From JASHPR01 sp963729365 (GTDB lineage Bacteria; Actinomycetota; Actinomycetes; Streptosporangiales; Streptosporangiaceae): a stretch of 64,000 nt of DNA. The notes under the pieces were generated by a model that saw only the letters and a program-made list of their open reading frames with translations, made no database searches and had not been told where the DNA came from. Positions 40,417-50,018 of this stretch are shown here, piece after piece (position 1 is the first letter of the stretch; the number at the start of each line of letters is the position of its first letter). Position numbers and translations under genes: made by a program. Location: the NCBI GenBank assembly GCA_963729365.1, contig CAVSNQ010000010.1, positions 62,001 through 126,000 of the forward strand, read 5' to 3'.

Positions 40417-41658
40417 TTACCCCTTGTACAGCGAGGGGGTGCCGTTCGGAGCGATGACCTCCATGGCCGCGAGCACCTGGGAGATGTTCTCGTAGTTGGA
40501 CGGCGTGCGCGCCCACACGATGCCCAGCGTGTTGATGTTGAGATGCTGGAGCTTTTGCATGACCGCGGTCTCGTTGGTGGTTCCCGCGGACTTGATCGCC
40601 CACTGGACCTCCAGCCCGGCGTCCCAGCCTTCCTGGCTGTTATCCAGCTGGTTGTCGCTGGTGTAGCCGGCGGCCTTCATGCCCGCGAAGTACGCCTTCA
40701 GCCCGGCGGCGGTCTGCTGCTCCTCGGACCCGGTACCCTGCTCGGCCGCGGTCAGCCAGTCCTCCATCGAGCCCAGCACGTAGATGTTCTTCATCACCGA
40801 GGCTCCGCCCGCAGCCGAGATGAAGCTGGGCAGCTCGCACGCCGAGCACTCGCTGATCGGGATGGTCGGGTCCTGCGCCCGGATGGCGCGGATCGCGGTG
40901 ATCGAGTCCGTCCCTGGCACCAGGCCGAACAGGATGATCTGCGGCTTGGCGGCCAGCATGGCCAGGACCTGCGGCGTGACGTCCGTGGCGCCAACCTGGT
41001 CGATCTGGGTGGAGACGAGCTGGAAGCCGTACTTGGCGGCCAGCGACTGCACGCTGCCCTTGTTGGCCAGGCAGACCGACCCGCAGTTGTCCTCGAGCAG
41101 CGCCACCCGCGTGTAGTGGCGCGGCACGATCAGCTGCTGCACCGAGGCCAGCTGGTCGTTGTAGAAGACGTCGTAGAAGCCGGGGAAGCCCCAGGAGGTG
41201 AGCTCGTTGGCCGGGTAGCCGTTGCTCTGCCAGCCCGAGGACAGGCTGATCAGGATCGTGTGGTACGAGATCGCGAGCGGCAGCGCGGACTCGGTGTCGG
41301 CTCCGGATTCCGGCCCGATGATGAAGCTCGCGTGGTCGGTCAGGATGCACTTGCGCGCGATGAGCTCGGACTGGGATGCGGAAGAATTATTGTTCTGCTC
41401 GATGTAGGTGACCTTGTGGCCGAGGATTCCGCCGGTCGCGTCGACGTGCTTGAAGAAGGCGGTGGCGCCCCAGTTGTCGGTCTGCCCGATCTGCGCGTAC
41501 GGGCCGGAGAGCGCCAGGTCACCGCAGGCGACGATCGGCGCACTCGCCGAAGCACTGGAACCCGAGGATGAGCTGCCGCAGCCGGCCATGGCCATCACCG
41601 CCGCGGTGATCGCGGCCAGCGGCACCAGGGCCCGTCTTCTGGTCAGGATTCTGTTCAT
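40417..41658 (-). CDS. Branched-chain amino acid-type ABC substrate-binding lipoprotein
   Basis: A 413-residue extracytoplasmic binding protein of the Peripla_BP_6 class. Signal peptide RRRALVPLAAITAAVMAMAGC with the lipobox Cys, then a Ser/Ala linker and the domain ACGDLALSGPYAQIGQTDNW...DATGGILGHKV. Four or more cysteines (ISECSACELP, DNCGSVCLANK) suggest disulfides. A GGGGGAG site precedes the ATG. It delivers its ligand to the LivH/LivM-G/LivF components encoded just upstream. The ligand is probably the hydroxy acid or amino acid degraded by the same operon. Confidence 0.9.
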   Translation of the reverse strand: MNRILTRRRALVPLAAITAAVMAMAGCGSSSSGSSASASAPIVACGDLALSGPYAQIGQTDNWGATAFFKHVDATGGILGHKVTYIEQNNNSSASQSELIARKCILTDHASFIIGPESGADTESALPLAISYHTILISLSSGWQSNGYPANELTSWGFPGFYDVFYNDQLASVQQLIVPRHYTRVALLEDNCGSVCLANKGSVQSLAAKYGFQLVSTQIDQVGATDVTPQVLAMLAAKPQIILFGLVPGTDSITAIRAIRAQDPTIPISECSACELPSFISAAGGASVMKNIYVLGSMEDWLTAAEQGTGSEEQQTAAGLKAYFAGMKAAGYTSDNQLDNSQEGWDAGLEVQWAIKSAGTTNETAVMQKLQHLNINTLGIVWARTPSNYENISQVLAAMEVIAPNGTPSLYKG

Positions 41659-41737
41659 CTTCTCCCCCTCATCATCTGTCTCTTCCGTGCGAATGCCCGG
41701 ACCCGAATCTCCGACATACGACCCTCCAATTCCGCTA

Positions 41738-43648
41738 CTAACCAATGAGGAGCGAATTAACGACTTCTGAGTTCTGAAATTCCGTTGGGCTGCCCTCGAA
41801 TACCAGGCGGCCGTAATCCAGCACGAAGATCCGCTCGGTGATCTGCGCGACCAGGCCGAGGTCATGCTCGACGAGGAGCACGCAGGTTGCTTCCCCGAGC
41901 GCATGCAGCACGTCCTTGAGCCGGTCGCGCTGCGGCTCGCTGAGCCCGGCGGCGGGCTCGTCGAGCAGCAGCAGCCGGGGCCGGGGCGCGATGGCCCGCG
42001 CGAACTCCACCATCCGCTGGCTCTCCAGCGTCAGCGACGACACCTCGCGGCCGCTCAGCCCGCGCATCCCGAGGTAGTCGAGGGCCTCGGCGGCCTTGTC
42101 CCTGGCCTCGTCGAGCCGGCTGCGGGCGATGCCGCGGACGATGCTCGACCCGTGCGAGCGCAGGCAGGACACCGCGACGTTGTCCAGCACGGTGCGGCCC
42201 GTGATCAGGTGCACGGCCTGGAACGTGCGGCTCATGCCCAGGTAGAAGCGCTGCTGCGGGAGCAGCCCGGTCACGTCCGTGCCGCCCAGCAGTACCCGGC
42301 CCGCGGACGGGGGCACGGTTCCCCCGATCACCCCGAGCAGCGTGGACTTCCCGGCGCCGTTCGGGCCGCACAGCCCGTACCTGCCCTGCGCCGGGAGCGT
42401 CAGCTGCACGGCGTCGAGCACGTGCAGCCCGCCATAGTCCTTGCTCACCCCGGCGCACTCGAGCAACGGGGCGCCGGCGGCACCGGCCGGGGCGGCACGG
42501 CCGGCGGCACCGGCCGGGGCGGCACCTCCGGCGCCAGCCGGGAGCGCCCAGTCGGTGACCCGGAGGCCGGCCTCGCCGTGGCCAGCGGGCTGGGCGGCGG
42601 GCGCGCCGCCGCCGGGCCCGGGCGCCTGAGCCAGCCCGGCCGGCCGCCGCCGCCGCAGCCTGGCCCGCAGCGTGGCGACGATCCCGGCCAGGCCCTCCGG
42701 GTCGACCAGCAGCACCACGGTGATCAGCGCGCCCTCGACGAGCAGGATGTTGACGCTGACCCACTCGCTCGCCCCCGACAAGTACTCGACCGCCAGGGCG
42801 CCGACCACCGCCCCCAGCACGCTCCGCCGGCCACCGACGAACAGCATGATCAGCAGCGACAGCTCGGCCGCCGCGCCGACCAGCGTGGCCGGCACGAACA
42901 GCTGCGTCCCCGCGTACACCGCGCCGCCGAGCGCCGCGAACATGGAGCCCAGCACGAACAGCTCGAGCTTGCGGCGCGGGGTCGAGATCCCCATGGCCGC
43001 GGCCGTCCGCTCGTCGACGCCCAGCGCGTACAGCTCCAGGCCGATGTCGGAGTGCAGGATCCGGCTGGCGACGAAGACCACCGCGCCCAGCACCAGCACC
43101 GTGACCACGCCGTTGCCCACCACGATCGCCTCGGGCGAGCTGGCCGGCCACAGGTTGCCGGATAGCGGCATGCCCACCGACCCGCCCAGGTAGCCGGCCG
43201 AGCTGACATATCCGGTGGCGATGAGCGGGAGCATGATGGTCGCCACCGCCAGCGCCAGTCCCGAGGCCCGGGTGACCACCGATCCGAGCAGCAGCGCCAC
43301 CAGCCCGCTGGCGACCATGACGATCGGCGCGGCCAGCAGCGTCGGCATGTTCAGGTGGGTGTTGAGCATCGCCGCGCCGTAGGCGCCCAGGCCCATGAAG
43401 ACCGACTGGCTGAACGCGATCTGCTGGCTGAAGCCGATCTGCACGGCCATCCCCGTGGTCACGATCGCGTAGGTGAAGGCCAGGATCAGGACGCTGCCCG
43501 CGTACTGCTGACCGAAGACCGCCACCCCGGCCAGGCCGACGACGACGACCAGGCCGGTCGTGGTCAGCGGCCCGCCCCGGCCAGCGCGGCGGGCCAGGCT
43601 GGCGGCGCGGCCCTGCGCCACCGGGCTCTGCGTCGTGTCGGTCGTCAT
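41738..43648 (-). CDS. LivM-LivG fusion: ABC permease and ATPase in one chain
   Basis: 636 residues. Positions 30-330 are the LivM-type permease (YAIVTTGMAVQIGFSQQIAFSQ; FGQQYAGSV start). A 70-residue Ala/Gly/Pro linker with 9-residue repeats follows, then a LivG-type ATPase: Walker A GPNGAGKSTL, Walker B LLLLDEPAAGLS and the H-loop LLVEHDLGLV. The signature LSGGQ is changed to LTLESQ, although LivG proteins often vary here. Such permease-ATPase fusions occur in actinobacterial branched-chain-type importers. LivH lies 13 bp upstream. Confidence 0.9.
   Translation of the reverse strand: MTTDTTQSPVAQGRAASLARRAGRGGPLTTTGLVVVVGLAGVAVFGQQYAGSVLILAFTYAIVTTGMAVQIGFSQQIAFSQSVFMGLGAYGAAMLNTHLNMPTLLAAPIVMVASGLVALLLGSVVTRASGLALAVATIMLPLIATGYVSSAGYLGGSVGMPLSGNLWPASSPEAIVVGNGVVTVLVLGAVVFVASRILHSDIGLELYALGVDERTAAAMGISTPRRKLELFVLGSMFAALGGAVYAGTQLFVPATLVGAAAELSLLIMLFVGGRRSVLGAVVGALAVEYLSGASEWVSVNILLVEGALITVVLLVDPEGLAGIVATLRARLRRRRPAGLAQAPGPGGGAPAAQPAGHGEAGLRVTDWALPAGAGGAAPAGAAGRAAPAGAAGAPLLECAGVSKDYGGLHVLDAVQLTLPAQGRYGLCGPNGAGKSTLLGVIGGTVPPSAGRVLLGGTDVTGLLPQQRFYLGMSRTFQAVHLITGRTVLDNVAVSCLRSHGSSIVRGIARSRLDEARDKAAEALDYLGMRGLSGREVSSLTLESQRMVEFARAIAPRPRLLLLDEPAAGLSEPQRDRLKDVLHALGEATCVLLVEHDLGLVAQITERIFVLDYGRLVFEGSPTEFQNSEVVNSLLIG
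42473..42526. repeat. Two 27-bp tandem repeats in the LivM-LivG linker
   Basis: Two near-identical 27-bp units at 42473 and 42500 encode a nine-residue Ala/Gly/Pro repeat between the membrane and ATPase domains. A multiple of three keeps the frame; partial copies flank it. Confidence 0.75.
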
Positions 43649-43661
43649 CGTCGGCCCCGGC

Positions 43662-44549
43662 TCAATTGCTGACCGCTGACTCGAAGCCCATGGCCCGCGG
43701 CCGGGCCAGGACCAGGGCGGCGAGGATCGCGTACATCACCGTGTCGCCGTACTCCGCGCTGACGTACCCGCCGAGCAGCGCCTCGAGGATGCCGATCGCG
43801 AACCCGGCCACCAGGGCCCGCCCGGGGCTGCGGAAACCGCCGTAGGCCGCGGCGATGAAGCCGGTCAGGCTGATCACCGCCCCGGAGATGTAGGTGTAGC
43901 CGGTGATCGGCGACTCCACGATCCCGAAGATGCCGGCCAGCACCGCGGTGATCACGAAGATGATCCGCCGGTACTGCCGGGTGTCGATGCCCACGATGCG
44001 GGCCCCCAGGTAGTTCTCGCCGGAGGCCTCGATGGCCTTTCCGCTCAGCGTGTAGCGGATGTAGAAAGCGAACATCCCGCCGCTCACCACCGCGCAGCCC
44101 AGGACCAGGATCCCGGCGCGCTCGATGTTCAGGCCGGAGCCGAGGCTCAGCGAGTTCCCCGGCCACAGCGCGGGGGCGGCGTGCACGTTGGTGCCGAACA
44201 GGATCTGCGCGATACCCTCGATGAAGAACGACAGGGCGAACGTGAAGAAGAACGTGACCACGATGCCCTCGCGCCGCAGCCGGTCCTGGGCCAGGCTGAG
44301 CACCACCCGGTCGTAGCAGTAGCCGAACCCCGCAATCGCGGCCAGGGTGCCGGCGATGGCCAGCGGCAGCGGCCAGTTCTCGACCCGGAAGAGATAGTCC
44401 ACGCCGAGCGCGCCGATCATGGCGAAGTCGCCGACGGCGAGGTTCAGTATGTTGCAGACCCGGTACCAGACCGCGACGCAGACCGCGAACACCGCGTAGA
44501 TCGATCCGGTCACGATGCCGGCCAGGACGAGGTCGCCGAATTTCATCAT
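43662..44549 (-). CDS. LivH-type ABC permease
   Basis: A 295-residue inner-membrane permease of the branched-chain amino acid importer class with about eight hydrophobic segments. It starts FGDLVLAGIVTGSIYAVFAV, followed by NILNLAVGDFAMIGAL, and has the coupling-loop region YTLSGKAIEASGENYLGARIVGID. It overlaps the stop of the IlvD-LivF fusion gene (ATGATG start). Together with LivM-LivG, LivF and the binding protein it forms a full importer. Confidence 0.92.
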   Translation of the reverse strand: MMKFGDLVLAGIVTGSIYAVFAVCVAVWYRVCNILNLAVGDFAMIGALGVDYLFRVENWPLPLAIAGTLAAIAGFGYCYDRVVLSLAQDRLRREGIVVTFFFTFALSFFIEGIAQILFGTNVHAAPALWPGNSLSLGSGLNIERAGILVLGCAVVSGGMFAFYIRYTLSGKAIEASGENYLGARIVGIDTRQYRRIIFVITAVLAGIFGIVESPITGYTYISGAVISLTGFIAAAYGGFRSPGRALVAGFAIGILEALLGGYVSAEYGDTVMYAILAALVLARPRAMGFESAVSN

Positions 44550-47005
44550 GGGGCGGCCTCCGGCTCCACGGCTCCCGCGGACGGCGGCCCGGGTACGGGA
44601 GCGGCCGCCCGGACGAGGCCGTTGCGGACCTCGACCCGCCGGTCGCAGATCTGCAGCGCGCGCTTCGGCGCCTCCTCGACGACGATCAGCGTCGTACCGG
44701 CCTGGTGCACCCGCGCCAGCGCCTCGTACACGCGCTTGCTGACCGCCTCGGCCAGCCCGAGGCAGGGCTCGTCCACGGCCAGGATCTTCGGGTTCGCGGC
44801 CAGGCCGCGGGCGATCGCCACCATCTGCTGCTGGCCGCCGGACAGGGTGCCTGCCGCCTGGCGCAGGTGCGACCGGAGGTCAGGGAAGAGATCGATCCCG
44901 CGGCTGAAGGCATCGGACCGGCGGGCCTTCCTGGCGCTCCGGGTCCAGCTGTAGCAGCCGAGCAGGATGTTGTCACCGGCCGACAGGTTCGGATAGAGCT
45001 GCCGCCGCTCGGGGACCAGGGTCAGGCCCCGGCGCGCGGTCCACATCACGTCCCCGGGCGGCGCGAGCGCGCCGAAGATCGCGACCTCACCGCGCCGCCT
45101 GGCCAGCCCCACGATCCCCATCAGCAGGCTGCTCTTGCCGTTGCCGTTCGGCCCGATGATCGCGACCGCCTCGCCGGCGGCGATGCTGAACGTCGCGTCG
45201 TGCACGGCCACCAGGTCGCCGTAGGTGACCGACATGCCGGTCACCGCCAGCGCGGCCGGGTCAGCGGGCACCTGCGTCACCTCTCCCCCGCGGCCGGGCC
45301 CGCCGGGGCGGCCGGAACGGCCGGGGCCGGGCTCCCTGAGCACGGCTCCCTCCGGCAGCGGCCGGACCAGCCGCTGGTAGATCCGGAGCCAGCCCTTTTC
45401 ACCGGACGGCGGCGGCTGCGTCAGGCCGGCCCGGCGGTCCGCGAGCTCGGCCGCTGGCACGTCGAGGTCGGCGACCCGGCCGACCACGTCGATGCGGATC
45501 TGGTCGCCGCGCCGCACCAGCGCGAGCGGGCCGCCCGCGGCCGCCTCCGGCGACACCTCCCCGACCACGATGCCTTTGTTGACCAGGCCGGACAGCTGGC
45601 CGTCGGTGACCACGGCCACCTTCCCGGTCAGGCCGGCCCCGTCCAGGGCGAAGACCAGCTGGGACGCCATTCCCATGCCCGGGCTGCCGGTCGGGCCCTG
45701 GCCGCGCAACACCACGACCTCGCCGCCGGTCACGTCGCCGGCGCGGACCCCTTCCAGCGCCTCCGCGGGCGAGTCGTACACGACGGCCGGCCCGGCGAAC
45801 TCCAGCTTCCTGTCGTCGGCCACGGCCAGCTTGACGATCCCGCCGCCCGGGGCCAGGCTGCCGCGGATCAGCACGATCGTGGGCCGGCGCCCGAGGGCCC
45901 GGCCGACCGGCCGGATGATCTCCTGATCGGCGACGGTGACGCCGGCCAGGTTCTCCGCGACGGTGTGACCGGTCAGCGTCGTCACGCCGGTGTGCAGCAA
46001 TCCCTCGAGCTGCTTCATCACGGCCCGGGCTCCGCCGGCGTCCTCGAGCTGCTCGACGGAGTGCTCGCCGTTGGGCCTGATCGCGGTCAGCAGCGGCACG
46101 TCGTCGGCCAGGCGCTCGAACAGCCGGTAGACGTCGACGTCGCATTCGGCCTCGGCGGCGACCGCCTGCAGGTGCTTGACCGAGTTGATCGAGCCGCTCA
46201 CCGAGAGAATCGTGATCACGGCGTTCGCGAAGGCATCGGGCGTCAGGATGTCCCTGGGCCGCAGGTCCTCGCCCACCATCGCCACGATGCGGGCCGAGGC
46301 GCGCTCGACCGCGTCCCACATCGGCGTGCTGTTCGCCCGTACCGGCGTGGTGCCGGGCAGCGCCATGCCCAGCGCCTCGCAGGCCATGTGCATGGTGTTC
46401 GCGGTCCCCACGCCCGGGCACACCCCGGGCCCGAGGATGGCGTTCTCGCTCATCTCGGTCAGCTCCGGCAGCGTGAGCTGCCCGCTGGCCACGTGCCCGG
46501 CGGCCAGGAACACGTCCTCGATGTCGCAGTGCCGGCCCTGGAAGCTTCCGCTCGGCTGGTAGCCGCAGGGCACGATGATCGTCGGGATGTTCAGCCGCCC
46601 GGCGGCCATCAGCTGCCCGGGCGCGGTCTTGTCGCAGGACGCCAGGCAGAGCATGCCGTCGAGCAGGGCTCCCTCGACGGCCACCTCGATGTCGTTCACG
46701 ATCAGGTCGCGCGCGGACAGGATGTACCCGCCGCGGTGCCCGGCGCTGGTGATGAAGTCACTCGGCGCTGCCGTGCGAACCTCGAACGCCACGCCGCCGG
46801 CCCGCTCGATGGCCCGCTTGGCCCGCCGGGCGATCTCGTCGAGATGGCTGAAGCAGATCGCCAGGGCCGACGAGGAGTTCACGATCGCGATCTTCGGCTT
46901 GGTCATGTCCTCGTCGGTGAGGCCGAGCGCGCGCCACTGCGCGCGGCGCGTGGCCCACCGCGAGGTGCCCTCGTCGAAATTGCTGCGCAACTGCCGGGCG
47001 GCCAT
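44546..47005 (-). CDS. IlvD/Edd-type dehydratase fused in frame to a LivF ATPase
   Basis: 819 residues with no stop between two unrelated domains. Residues 1-545 are an IlvD/Edd-type [Fe-S] dehydratase: cysteines in NSSSALAICFSH, ASCDKTAPGQL and GPGVCPGVGTANTM, and the catalytic TDGQLSG serine. Residues 585-800 are a LivF ATPase: IIGPNGNGKSSL, TLSGGQQQMVAIARGLA, ILAVDEPCLGLAE. The Gly/Pro/Arg linker contains GTG codons preceded by GGGGGAGAGG near 45285, so LivF may also be made separately from an internal start. The dehydratase probably acts on a sugar acid or other hydroxy acid imported by this transporter. Confidence 0.85.
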   Translation of the reverse strand: MAARQLRSNFDEGTSRWATRRAQWRALGLTDEDMTKPKIAIVNSSSALAICFSHLDEIARRAKRAIERAGGVAFEVRTAAPSDFITSAGHRGGYILSARDLIVNDIEVAVEGALLDGMLCLASCDKTAPGQLMAAGRLNIPTIIVPCGYQPSGSFQGRHCDIEDVFLAAGHVASGQLTLPELTEMSENAILGPGVCPGVGTANTMHMACEALGMALPGTTPVRANSTPMWDAVERASARIVAMVGEDLRPRDILTPDAFANAVITILSVSGSINSVKHLQAVAAEAECDVDVYRLFERLADDVPLLTAIRPNGEHSVEQLEDAGGARAVMKQLEGLLHTGVTTLTGHTVAENLAGVTVADQEIIRPVGRALGRRPTIVLIRGSLAPGGGIVKLAVADDRKLEFAGPAVVYDSPAEALEGVRAGDVTGGEVVVLRGQGPTGSPGMGMASQLVFALDGAGLTGKVAVVTDGQLSGLVNKGIVVGEVSPEAAAGGPLALVRRGDQIRIDVVGRVADLDVPAAELADRRAGLTQPPPSGEKGWLRIYQRLVRPLPEGAVLREPGPGRSGRPGGPGRGGEVTQVPADPAALAVTGMSVTYGDLVAVHDATFSIAAGEAVAIIGPNGNGKSSLLMGIVGLARRRGEVAIFGALAPPGDVMWTARRGLTLVPERRQLYPNLSAGDNILLGCYSWTRSARKARRSDAFSRGIDLFPDLRSHLRQAAGTLSGGQQQMVAIARGLAANPKILAVDEPCLGLAEAVSKRVYEALARVHQAGTTLIVVEEAPKRALQICDRRVEVRNGLVRAAAPVPGPPSAGAVEPEAAP

Positions 47006-47008
47006 GGC

Positions 47009-47440
47009 TCAGCTCCGTTCTCGTGACGGCAGGCGGGCCTGGCTCACTTCCACGACGCCTTCGTCGGCGTCGATGCGCACCCAGTCCCCGGTCTTGATCA
47101 CCTCGCACGGATCGCGGTCCAGATCGGTGACCGCGGGAACCCGGGTCACCACCGCGCCGAGCGCGGCCTTGGTGCTCACCCGGGCGAAGATCATGCCGAT
47201 CGGGGCGGTTCCCATCAGCCGGGTGCTCTGGAAGAAGCCGGACCACCCCGAGGAGCCCTTGGCGCTCGGGAAGACCAGGATCTTCCCGGTGAAGCACTGC
47301 CCGAACAGCTCGTGCCTCGGCTCGATGATCACGCCCCGGGCCGGGTCGATGCCGCCCCAGCCCGAGATCGGCTCGTGCGAGACCAGCGCCTCGCCTTCGA
47401 CGGTGCCCGGGACGACCATCCGGCCGTGCATGGTGATCAC
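47009..47440 (-). CDS. Aconitase X swivel (small) subunit
   Basis: A 143-residue swivelling domain (DUF126-type) that closes the active site of the large subunit. Conserved stretches: GRMVVPGTVEGEALVSHEPISGWGGIDP, the GKILVFPSAKGSSGWS loop with its catalytic serine, and PAVTDLDRDP. GTG 47440 overlaps the large-subunit stop (GTGA); ATG 47431 is an alternative. The two-gene arrangement matches the two-subunit AcnX type described for cis-3-hydroxyproline dehydratase and archaeal phosphomevalonate dehydratase. Confidence 0.85.
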   Translation of the reverse strand: MITMHGRMVVPGTVEGEALVSHEPISGWGGIDPARGVIIEPRHELFGQCFTGKILVFPSAKGSSGWSGFFQSTRLMGTAPIGMIFARVSTKAALGAVVTRVPAVTDLDRDPCEVIKTGDWVRIDADEGVVEVSQARLPSRERS

Positions 47441-48717
47441 CGCAGGCCCCCTCGCCAGCGGCCGGTCACCGCGGCGTCGATGCACTCGTCGAGGGTGCCG
47501 AACCAGGCCTCGATGCCGAGGATCGCGGGCAGGTAGTGTGCCTGCTTCGCCGAGTCGGTGGCGAACACCCGGGTGCCCTGCGGCGCGGCCCGGGACATCG
47601 CCGGGCACGAGTCGCCCAGCACCTTCCCGCCGGCCCGCTCGATGATCCCGGTGTAGCCGCTGCGGTCGGCGACGTCCTTGAGCGCGCGCGGCACCATGAG
47701 CCACAGCTCGGTCCCCGCGCTGAGCCTGCGGCCGTCCAGCGCCTTGGCCGCCTGCCAGATCTGCTCCACGGAGGCGTGCGGGCAGCCGAGCAGCACGAAG
47801 TCCACGTCGGTGCTGGTGCCCTGGGAGTTGAGGTCGGCGTAGACCGCGCGCCGCTCGGCCGGGCCGTACCCGATCTCCTCGGGCACCGCCGCCGGGCTGA
47901 ACGCGGCGTCCACCGTCGGGGCCTCCGGCGTGATCCCGGGGATGTGGTAGAGCTCGACGCCGCCCGAGGTGGCCGCCGCGGCACCGAAATGCTTGAGCTC
48001 GACCAGGTCGGGCCGGCCGATGTCGCCGATGATGACCGGGCGCTCCTCGCCGACCGCGCCGCCCACGAAGTACCCGAGCATGCCCCATTCGGCGAAGTCG
48101 TCCACCCGGACCCTGACGTCGATCAGGTGGGTACCGCGGCGGCCCTGGTCGAGGTGGTTCCCCCAGCACGGGATCTTCCCGGTCAGCGAGGCGGCGCCGG
48201 TGGAGGCGATTCCCTCGCAGTTGGTCCGGGCGCCGAGCACGGAGTTGGCGTAGATCACTGCGGACGATTCCATCCATGCGCAGTGCTCGCCGCGCACCGG
48301 GATGTTGCCGACCTGGTAAGGAGTGCAGGTGGCCAGGATGCTCACCCCGCGGCGCCCGTAGAACGCCTCCGCGTCGCCCTGCAGCTCGATCATCTCGGCC
48401 GGGTACGGGACGATCCCGGCGGCGTCGGCGCCGAAGCCGTGCTGCAGCTGGCAGGTCGGCACGCGAACGTCCGGGACCTCGAGGTCCTCGTCGGAGTCCA
48501 GGTTGATGACCGCGAACGCCTTGTTCCAGCCGCCCTCCCTGACCAGCCGGATCTTGGCCGGGGATGGCTGGGTCATCGTGCCGGCGACGTTGCGGACGTC
48601 GCACAGGCGCTCGCAGTCGAGCGCGCGTGAGTAGCGGACCAGGAGGTCCATCGCGGCCGCGACGGCCGGGCCCTCGGCGCCGTCGAGCATTCCCTTCTCT
48701 TCGCTGGTCAGCCTCAT
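47437..48717 (-). CDS. Aconitase X catalytic (large) subunit
   Basis: A 426-residue Fe-S dehydratase of the AcnX family. It starts MRLTSEEKGMLDGAEGPAVA, with ATCTPYQVGNIPVRGEHCAWMESSAV, GARTNCEGIASTGAASLTG and the C-terminal GDSCPAM supplying the cysteine set. A known bacterial activity for the family is cis-3-hydroxy-L-proline dehydration. GGGAG precedes the ATG. With the swivel subunit, an FAD oxidoreductase and an amino-acid-type importer it fits a hydroxyproline-like or hydroxy-acid catabolic unit; the exact substrate is inferred. Confidence 0.88.
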   Translation of the reverse strand: MRLTSEEKGMLDGAEGPAVAAAMDLLVRYSRALDCERLCDVRNVAGTMTQPSPAKIRLVREGGWNKAFAVINLDSDEDLEVPDVRVPTCQLQHGFGADAAGIVPYPAEMIELQGDAEAFYGRRGVSILATCTPYQVGNIPVRGEHCAWMESSAVIYANSVLGARTNCEGIASTGAASLTGKIPCWGNHLDQGRRGTHLIDVRVRVDDFAEWGMLGYFVGGAVGEERPVIIGDIGRPDLVELKHFGAAAATSGGVELYHIPGITPEAPTVDAAFSPAAVPEEIGYGPAERRAVYADLNSQGTSTDVDFVLLGCPHASVEQIWQAAKALDGRRLSAGTELWLMVPRALKDVADRSGYTGIIERAGGKVLGDSCPAMSRAAPQGTRVFATDSAKQAHYLPAILGIEAWFGTLDECIDAAVTGRWRGGLR

Positions 48718-48731
48718 CGCGCTCCCTGGCC

Positions 48732-50018
48732 TCAGCCGATGTTCTCGGCCAGCCGCTGGCGCAGCCGGCCGGTGTCGGTGTCGTGCACGCTGCCGCTGCC
48801 CGCCAGGTCGAGCGCGTGCGCGGCCCCGGCGCCCATGGCGGCGCACGGGCCCATGACCCGCACGCTGGACAGCGCAGCGGCGTCCCCGTCGATGCAGCGG
48901 CCGGCGGCCACGAGGTTGTGCACGCCGGGCGGGGTCATGCTGCGCAGCGGGACGTAGTGCACGTGGTCGGCGTCGAACATCTCCCATACGTAGCCGTCGG
49001 CACGATCGTGCAGCTCGATTGGCCAGGCGGTGCGGGCGACCGCGTCCTCGAATCGCGTTCCGGCTCGTACCTCGTCGAGGGTGAGCTGATGACGGCCCCG
49101 GATCCACCGGGTCTGCCGCCGGCCCGGGTAACCGTAGGCCCGGACCCGTGCCTCGCCGAACGCCTTCGGGAACTCGGCGCGCAGCAGGGCTATGGCCCCG
49201 TCGGCCTGCGCCTTCCCGTCCAGCTGGGCCGTCGAGGCGGCAACCGGGTCGAGGGGAGCCTGGATGTGGGTCACGTTAAGCACCGCGGTGCCCCGGCCGG
49301 GGAAGAAGAAGGCCAGCCCGCCGCGCCGGAGCAGCCCGTACTCCTCGCCCTTGGCCCCGATGCGCTCGTCCATCTCGCCGGCGTCGGGCTTCTGGCTCTC
49401 GTCGACGTTCTCGACGATGACCTGCTGTGAGCCGTAGATCGGCCGTTCCGGGACCCAGCACGGCAGGCCTGCCTCCCAGGTCAGGGCGGCGTCACCGCTG
49501 GCGTCGACGAATCCGAGCGCGCTCACGGAGACGTTCCCGTAGCGCGAGGCCAGCGCGATCGACCGGATGCGGCCGTCGCGGATGTCGACGCTGCCCAGCA
49601 CGGTGCCGAGGATGGTGCGGACCCCGGTGGAGCGGATCGCGGTCTCCAGCCATCGCCCGAGTGCGACCTCGTTGTAGAACACCGTTGTCGTGTGACCGCG
49701 CTGGAAATGCAGATCGCCGGCCGGGCCGAGCTCACGGAATATGTCGTCGAAGATCCCGTGCGTGAGCTGCGTGTAGTTCGGGGCGTTTCCGAAGACCCCG
49801 CAGAACAGGCCGATGAGCGAGTGGACCATCTGGCCGCCGATCACCGGGAGGGCGTCGACCAGCACCACCTCACGGCCGAGCCGCGCGGACTCGATGGCCG
49901 CGGACAATCCCGCGATCCCGGCGCCTACCACGCAGACGTCCGCTCGGATCTCATGCGGCCGGGCGTCCGCCGGCTTGGTGACCGCATTGAGCTTCAGCTC
50001 GGTCAGTGCATGCGGCAT
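48732..50018 (-). CDS. FAD-dependent oxidoreductase
   Basis: A 428-residue flavoprotein of the FAD_oxidored type. The dinucleotide fold is ADVCVVGAGIAGLSAAIESARLG, the second motif is GRWLETAIRSTGVRTILGTVL, and the C-terminal FAD contact is HNLVAAGRCIDGDAAALSS...VMGPCAAMG. First structural gene after the LysR gene, 14 bp before aconitase X. It could oxidise an amine or alcohol intermediate of the pathway. Confidence 0.85.
   Translation of the reverse strand: MPHALTELKLNAVTKPADARPHEIRADVCVVGAGIAGLSAAIESARLGREVVLVDALPVIGGQMVHSLIGLFCGVFGNAPNYTQLTHGIFDDIFRELGPAGDLHFQRGHTTTVFYNEVALGRWLETAIRSTGVRTILGTVLGSVDIRDGRIRSIALASRYGNVSVSALGFVDASGDAALTWEAGLPCWVPERPIYGSQQVIVENVDESQKPDAGEMDERIGAKGEEYGLLRRGGLAFFFPGRGTAVLNVTHIQAPLDPVAASTAQLDGKAQADGAIALLRAEFPKAFGEARVRAYGYPGRRQTRWIRGRHQLTLDEVRAGTRFEDAVARTAWPIELHDRADGYVWEMFDADHVHYVPLRSMTPPGVHNLVAAGRCIDGDAAALSSVRVMGPCAAMGAGAAHALDLAGSGSVHDTDTGRLRQRLAENIG

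Noticed and set aside
44705..47026. 773-codon plus-strand open frame
   Set aside because: Antisense to the IlvD-LivF gene; His/Arg/Gly-rich shadow.
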